Assembly: GCA_021404985.1 (NCBI GenBank)
Contig: QWHP01000074.1
Coordinates: 1-9,794 of the forward strand
Length of the DNA: 9,794 nt
DNA from: Actinobacteria bacterium ATB1
Lineage (GTDB): Bacteria > Actinomycetota > Acidimicrobiia > UBA2766
Direction of reading: 5' to 3'
Shown: one piece after another, positions 7,594 through 9,794 of the stretch
Layout: every line of letters starts with the position of its first letter
Numbering within the stretch: the first letter of the stretch is position 1
Program-made: the position numbers and the translations under genes
The notes under the pieces: generated by a model
Told to the model about the DNA's origin: nothing
Database searches by the model: none
Seen by the model: only the letters and a program-made list of their open reading frames with translations

Positions 7594-7617
7594 ATCCGCC
7601 TCACCAGAAATGCGGAT
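7594..7617 (+). repeat. Leader stem-loop, perfect 6-bp arms
   Basis: ATCCGC (7594-7599) and GCGGAT (7612-7617) are perfect inverted repeats around a 12-nt loop. With the hairpins on either side it forms part of a series of potential stems upstream of the tasA-like gene. Function is unknown; it may be an RNA structure or an operator half-site pair. Confidence 0.4.
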
Positions 7618-7636
7618 GGAAATCGGGGCCGCAGAC

Positions 7637-7650
7637 CCGAGAAGTCTCGG
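7637..7650 (+). repeat. Palindromic element CCGAGA-AG-TCTCGG
   Basis: A perfect 6-bp inverted repeat with a 2-nt centre lies 47 nt before the ATG of the tasA-like gene. It could be a dimeric regulator's operator or an RNA hairpin with a 4-nt loop. I cannot distinguish these from the sequence. Confidence 0.4.
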
Positions 7651-7682
7651 CACTCACTTGTCGATGGAACATCGCCAGGAGC

Positions 7683-7689
7683 AAGGAGA
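7683..7689 (+). promoter_or_regulatory. Strong ribosome-binding site of the tasA-like gene
   Basis: AAGGAGA lies 7 nt before the ATG at 7697. It fixes this start in preference to in-frame codons as far upstream as 7610, which have no comparable site and would add residues with no signal-peptide logic. Confidence 0.85.
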
Positions 7690-7696
7690 TTTCAAC

Positions 7697-8356
7697 ATGA
7701 TCACAACCGCGGCACACAATGCACCCCCAGACCAAGAGGTCGAGCCGAACCAGACCGTGCCGACCGGAGCGCACCGCGGTCGCCACGAGTCGTCCTCGAA
7801 GGCCAAGGCGTACCGCAGGGCCGCTGCCGGACTCGTATTCGTCGCCATGGTGGTCAGCCTGCTCGTCGGGAGCTGGGCGGCGTTCACCGACACGACCAGC
7901 AACAGTCCCGACCAGTTCGCAGCCGGTACGGTCACGATCACGGACGACGACGCCGGGTCGGCGATGTTCACCGTCAACGGCATGAAGCCGGGGGACTCGT
8001 CGACCAACTGCATCGCGGTCACGTACACGGGCTCCCTCGACGCCAACGTCTGGCTCTATGGCGCAACAGCCGGAACCGGGCTCGACGCCTACCTGAACGT
8101 CTCCGTCGAAGCCGGCTCAGGCGGGTCGTACGGCAACTGCACCGGATTTGCCCCCTCGTCCACTCTCTACAGCGGAACACTCGCCGGATATCCGGACTCG
8201 CAGCCGGCTGGCATCCAAGACACCACGCACAGCCCCTGGGTCACGAACGACGCCGTCGTCTACCGGGTGACCGTGAGCCTTCCGGCCGCAACCCCGAACG
8301 CGGCCCAAGGGCTCAACGCAACTCAGACCTTCACATGGGAAGCACAGCAAGCCTGA
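7697..8356 (+). CDS. TasA/camelysin-like exported protein with SipW-type signal peptide
   Basis: A 219-residue secreted protein. Residues 1-40 are a long polar, Arg/Lys-rich N-region. Residues 43-60 are hydrophobic, followed by GSWAAFTDTTSNS, the hallmark of SipW-dependent signal sequences (A-x-F-T-D just after the hydrophobic core). Mature residues from about 62 show FAAGTVTITDDD at 74-85 and a Gly/Thr/Ser-rich beta-type sequence ending TFTWEAQQA. This is the layout of the TasA/CalY (camelysin) family, whose Bacillus members form extracellular matrix fibres or cell-surface proteins. C105 and C148 could form one disulfide. It is the first gene of a three-gene operon with its likely peptidase, whose start overlaps its last 22 bp. 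A fibre or surface role is inferred from family and context. Protease activity sometimes attributed to camelysin has no recognisable motif here. Confidence 0.85.
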   Translation: MITTAAHNAPPDQEVEPNQTVPTGAHRGRHESSSKAKAYRRAAAGLVFVAMVVSLLVGSWAAFTDTTSNSPDQFAAGTVTITDDDAGSAMFTVNGMKPGDSSTNCIAVTYTGSLDANVWLYGATAGTGLDAYLNVSVEAGSGGSYGNCTGFAPSSTLYSGTLAGYPDSQPAGIQDTTHSPWVTNDAVVYRVTVSLPAATPNAAQGLNATQTFTWEAQQA

Positions 8357-8952
8357 CACCAGCAGCACCGCACCCCCGGAGGACCCTGCAGCCAGGGGGA
8401 GCAGCAGCGGACCCGGGTCCCTCCACCCAGAGGGCCCGGGGCTCCGCTGCGGACAAGACCGCCCTCGTCGGCGCTCTTGTGCTGTTCGTCCTCGTGGTCG
8501 CGGCGGTCGCCACCGGGTTCCGTCTCGTGATCGTCTACTCGTCGTCCATGGAGCCCGCAATAGAGGCCGGAGACGTCGTGCTGGTCAGATCCGTCGTACC
8601 CGCTCAGGTCGAGCCCGGAGACATCATCACATTCTCGGACCCGAACCGGGACATGGCCACGATCACCCACCGCGTCGTCGAAGTGGCACCATCAGAGGAG
8701 CCGGGGAAGTTCAGCTTCGTCACCCGGGGCGACAGCAACAGCACGGAGGAGCACTGGGAGATCCCGGCAAGCGGAAGCGTCGGCCTTCACATGCGGACCG
8801 TTCCCGGACTCGGCAAGGCCGTTGCCCTCGGACGTGTTCCCGCCGTGCGGTTCGCGATCCTCGTCGCGGCGCTCCTTGCCGGAAGCTGGGCACTCTGGAG
8901 CTGGACCAAGGCGCCGTCCGGGCGTCCCGCTCCCACGAGGAGCCATGCGTGA
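8335..8952 (+). CDS. sipW: SipW-like ER-type signal peptidase I
   Basis: A 205-residue membrane peptidase. After a Pro/Ala-rich cytoplasmic tail of about 40 residues, a membrane segment spans 43-60 and a second spans about 170-190. The catalytic box is SSSMEPAIEAGD (69-80) with nucleophile S71. The second catalytic position is a histidine, H112 in ATITHRVVEV, and not the lysine of ordinary bacterial LepB enzymes. That puts it in the ER/archaeal-type S26B group, as for Bacillus SipW. RGDSN (131-135) is the conserved Asp box, with D133 the likely third catalytic residue. The start is the ATG at 8335, inside the preceding gene and lacking a clear Shine-Dalgarno, so translation is probably coupled. 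No other ATG or GTG precedes the first membrane segment. Its neighbours on both sides carry SipW-type signals and are its likely dedicated substrates. Confidence 0.92.
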   Translation: MGSTASLTPAAPHPRRTLQPGGAAADPGPSTQRARGSAADKTALVGALVLFVLVVAAVATGFRLVIVYSSSMEPAIEAGDVVLVRSVVPAQVEPGDIITFSDPNRDMATITHRVVEVAPSEEPGKFSFVTRGDSNSTEEHWEIPASGSVGLHMRTVPGLGKAVALGRVPAVRFAILVAALLAGSWALWSWTKAPSGRPAPTRSHA

Positions 8953-9631
8953 CCGGGCCCGCCTGCACGACGGGCGACCACGAAGACTCCACCGCCGCCG
9001 TCTGGCACTGACGCTCGTCGGCGCCGTAGTGGCCGCCCTGGTCGTCGTCGAGGCCGCCTGGGCAGCTTTCGGGTCCCAGACTGCGAACGGGACGAACACG
9101 ATCTCTGCTGCCGCCGACTTCTGTCCCGGCCCGCAGACCGTCAACGTCGCCGCGCAGGCCGACTCCTGGGTCAACCAGGCCTCGCCGACGAGGAACTACG
9201 GGAACTCAACCAGTCTCGAGGTCCTCGCCCGGACCGGACGAGTCCGGCGCACCCTGGTGGACTTCCCCCTGCCGGCGCCACCTCCCGGATGCACGGTCTC
9301 GCAGGTCACCCTCCGTCTGTATGCCTCTCGATCTACGGCAGGACGGACGATCGAAGCGGTCCCCGTGACGGGCACCTGGACAGAGACCGGAGTCAACTGG
9401 AACAACCAGCCCGGTACAGGAGCTCCCGTAGCCTCGAGCGCGTCCGGATCCGGTTGGAGGTCCTGGGACGTCACCATCGCCGTCCAGAACGCCTATGCGA
9501 ACCCAACCGCCTACCACGGCTTCCTCCTTCGCGACTCCGTCGAGGCCTCGGCCTCGTCACGGCGCCAGACGTACGTGTCCCGGACCGGCGCCGCTGCGAA
9601 CCGGCCGGTTCTGGTAGTTACATTCGACTGA
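8945..9631 (+). CDS. DNRLRE-domain exported protein with SipW-type signal peptide
   Basis: A 228-residue exported protein. The N-terminus is very basic (residues 1-19), followed by a hydrophobic stretch (20-39) ending AAWAAFGSQTANGT. This shares WAAF and the Thr/Asn-rich follow-on with the TasA-like protein two genes upstream, suggesting the same peptidase processes both. Residues about 65-228 form a beta-rich DNRLRE-type domain: DSWV at 73-76, NYGNS at 84-88, a VDFPLP strand, TVSQVTLRLYAS at 117-128, TWTETGVNWNNQP at 144-156, and a C-terminal SRTGAAANRPVLVVTF. Such domains occur in large secreted surface and carbohydrate-associated proteins; here it stands alone. C60 and C116 may pair. The ATG overlaps the sipW stop by 8 bp, with GAGGAG only 2 nt upstream, so it is probably translationally coupled. 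I infer a matrix or fibre accessory in the position where Bacillus has TapA. Family is fairly sure; binding partner is unknown. Confidence 0.85.
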   Translation: MRDRARLHDGRPRRLHRRRLALTLVGAVVAALVVVEAAWAAFGSQTANGTNTISAAADFCPGPQTVNVAAQADSWVNQASPTRNYGNSTSLEVLARTGRVRRTLVDFPLPAPPPGCTVSQVTLRLYASRSTAGRTIEAVPVTGTWTETGVNWNNQPGTGAPVASSASGSGWRSWDVTIAVQNAYANPTAYHGFLLRDSVEASASSRRQTYVSRTGAAANRPVLVVTFD

Positions 9632-9794
9632 TCGCCTTGTCCGAGCGTCGATCCTGCCGATAGGCGTACCCAGAACCTCCTGCTCGAAGCGCCTACCGGG
9701 ACTCCACCCTGATCGGGGTCCCGGACCTTGGGCCGGCAGGCACCGAGCCACATGGGTCTCCGGGGGCCGGGGGCCCCACCCCCCTACCCGGATA
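9632..9794. other. Downstream intergenic segment, no gene seen
   Basis: After the DNRLRE gene the remaining 163 bp hold a small inverted repeat (9661-9666 with 9690-9695), a stronger hairpin at 9696-9724, and a G- and C-run-rich tail. No coding sequence is convincing on either strand. Confidence 0.6.
9696..9724 (+). terminator. Candidate terminator hairpin after the exported-protein operon
   Basis: CCGGGACTCC (9696-9705) pairs with GGGGTCCCGG (9715-9724) over 10 bp with one G-T wobble and a 9-nt loop, 64 nt after the last stop codon. There is no T-tract, but high-GC actinobacteria often use stem-only terminators. The arms are nearly symmetrical, so it could act from either side. Confidence 0.55.

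Larger units (their letters stand above)
7307..7696. other. 390-bp divergent intergenic region with a structured leader
   Basis: This region has no supportable gene. It must hold promoters for the minus-strand sensor operon and the plus-strand exported-protein operon. The half next to the plus operon (about 7472-7650) is dense in short inverted repeats: 7472-7478 with 7485-7490 (one bulge), 7500-7505 with 7526-7531, 7557-7560 with 7565-7568, 7575-7580 with 7585-7589, 7594-7599 with 7612-7617, and 7637-7642 with 7645-7650. If transcription starts near 7490, these would form a 5' leader of about 200 nt. The half next to the sensor gene has fewer repeats. Confidence 0.7.

Noticed and set aside
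7225..8334. A 575-codon frame that would extend the signal peptidase far upstream
   Set aside because: The extension crosses the intergenic region and the whole tasA-like gene in another frame. Signal peptidase homology is only present after 8335.

Overview
This looks like high-GC bacterial chromosome, most likely from an actinobacterium. I infer that from the strong G/C bias at third codon positions, the fatty-acid type thiolase and ETF genes, the multi-PAS GGDEF-EAL protein paired with a NarL-type regulator, and the SipW-dependent exported proteins. An Acidimicrobiia-like lineage would fit, but nothing here proves it. I see no rRNA, tRNA, CRISPR array, insertion sequence or phage gene.

Layout. 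(1) Positions 1-180 (+) are the 3' end of a thiolase-family gene cut by the window edge. (2) Convergent with it, 200-2080 (-) encodes one polypeptide that joins the beta and alpha subunits of an electron transfer flavoprotein. (3) Upstream of that on the minus strand are a NarL/LuxR-type response regulator (2122-2799) and a 1499-residue cytoplasmic sensor (2807-7306) with about six PAS domains, a GAF-like domain, a degenerate GGDEF domain and an EAL domain with intact catalytic residues. Sensor and regulator are 7 bp apart and almost certainly co-transcribed. The ETF gene starts 41 bp further on and may be co-transcribed or use its own promoter. (4) A 390-bp divergent intergenic region (7307-7696) separates the sensor from a plus-strand operon and holds many hairpin-forming segments just before that operon. 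(5) The operon is a TasA/camelysin-like exported protein (7697-8356), an ER-type SipW-like signal peptidase (8335-8952) and a DNRLRE-domain exported protein (8945-9631). The genes overlap by 22 bp and 8 bp. A candidate intrinsic terminator lies at 9696-9724.

How it may work together. The operon resembles the Bacillus TasA/SipW matrix-fibre module: a dedicated peptidase processes two cargo proteins that share the same kind of signal sequence (a hydrophobic stretch ending in WAAF). Here the second cargo is a DNRLRE protein, where Bacillus has TapA. Placed back to back with a predicted c-di-GMP phosphodiesterase and a response regulator, the locus suggests a surface-fibre or biofilm-matrix system under c-di-GMP and/or two-component control. 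The protein families and gene arrangement are read from the sequence; the regulatory link is inference.
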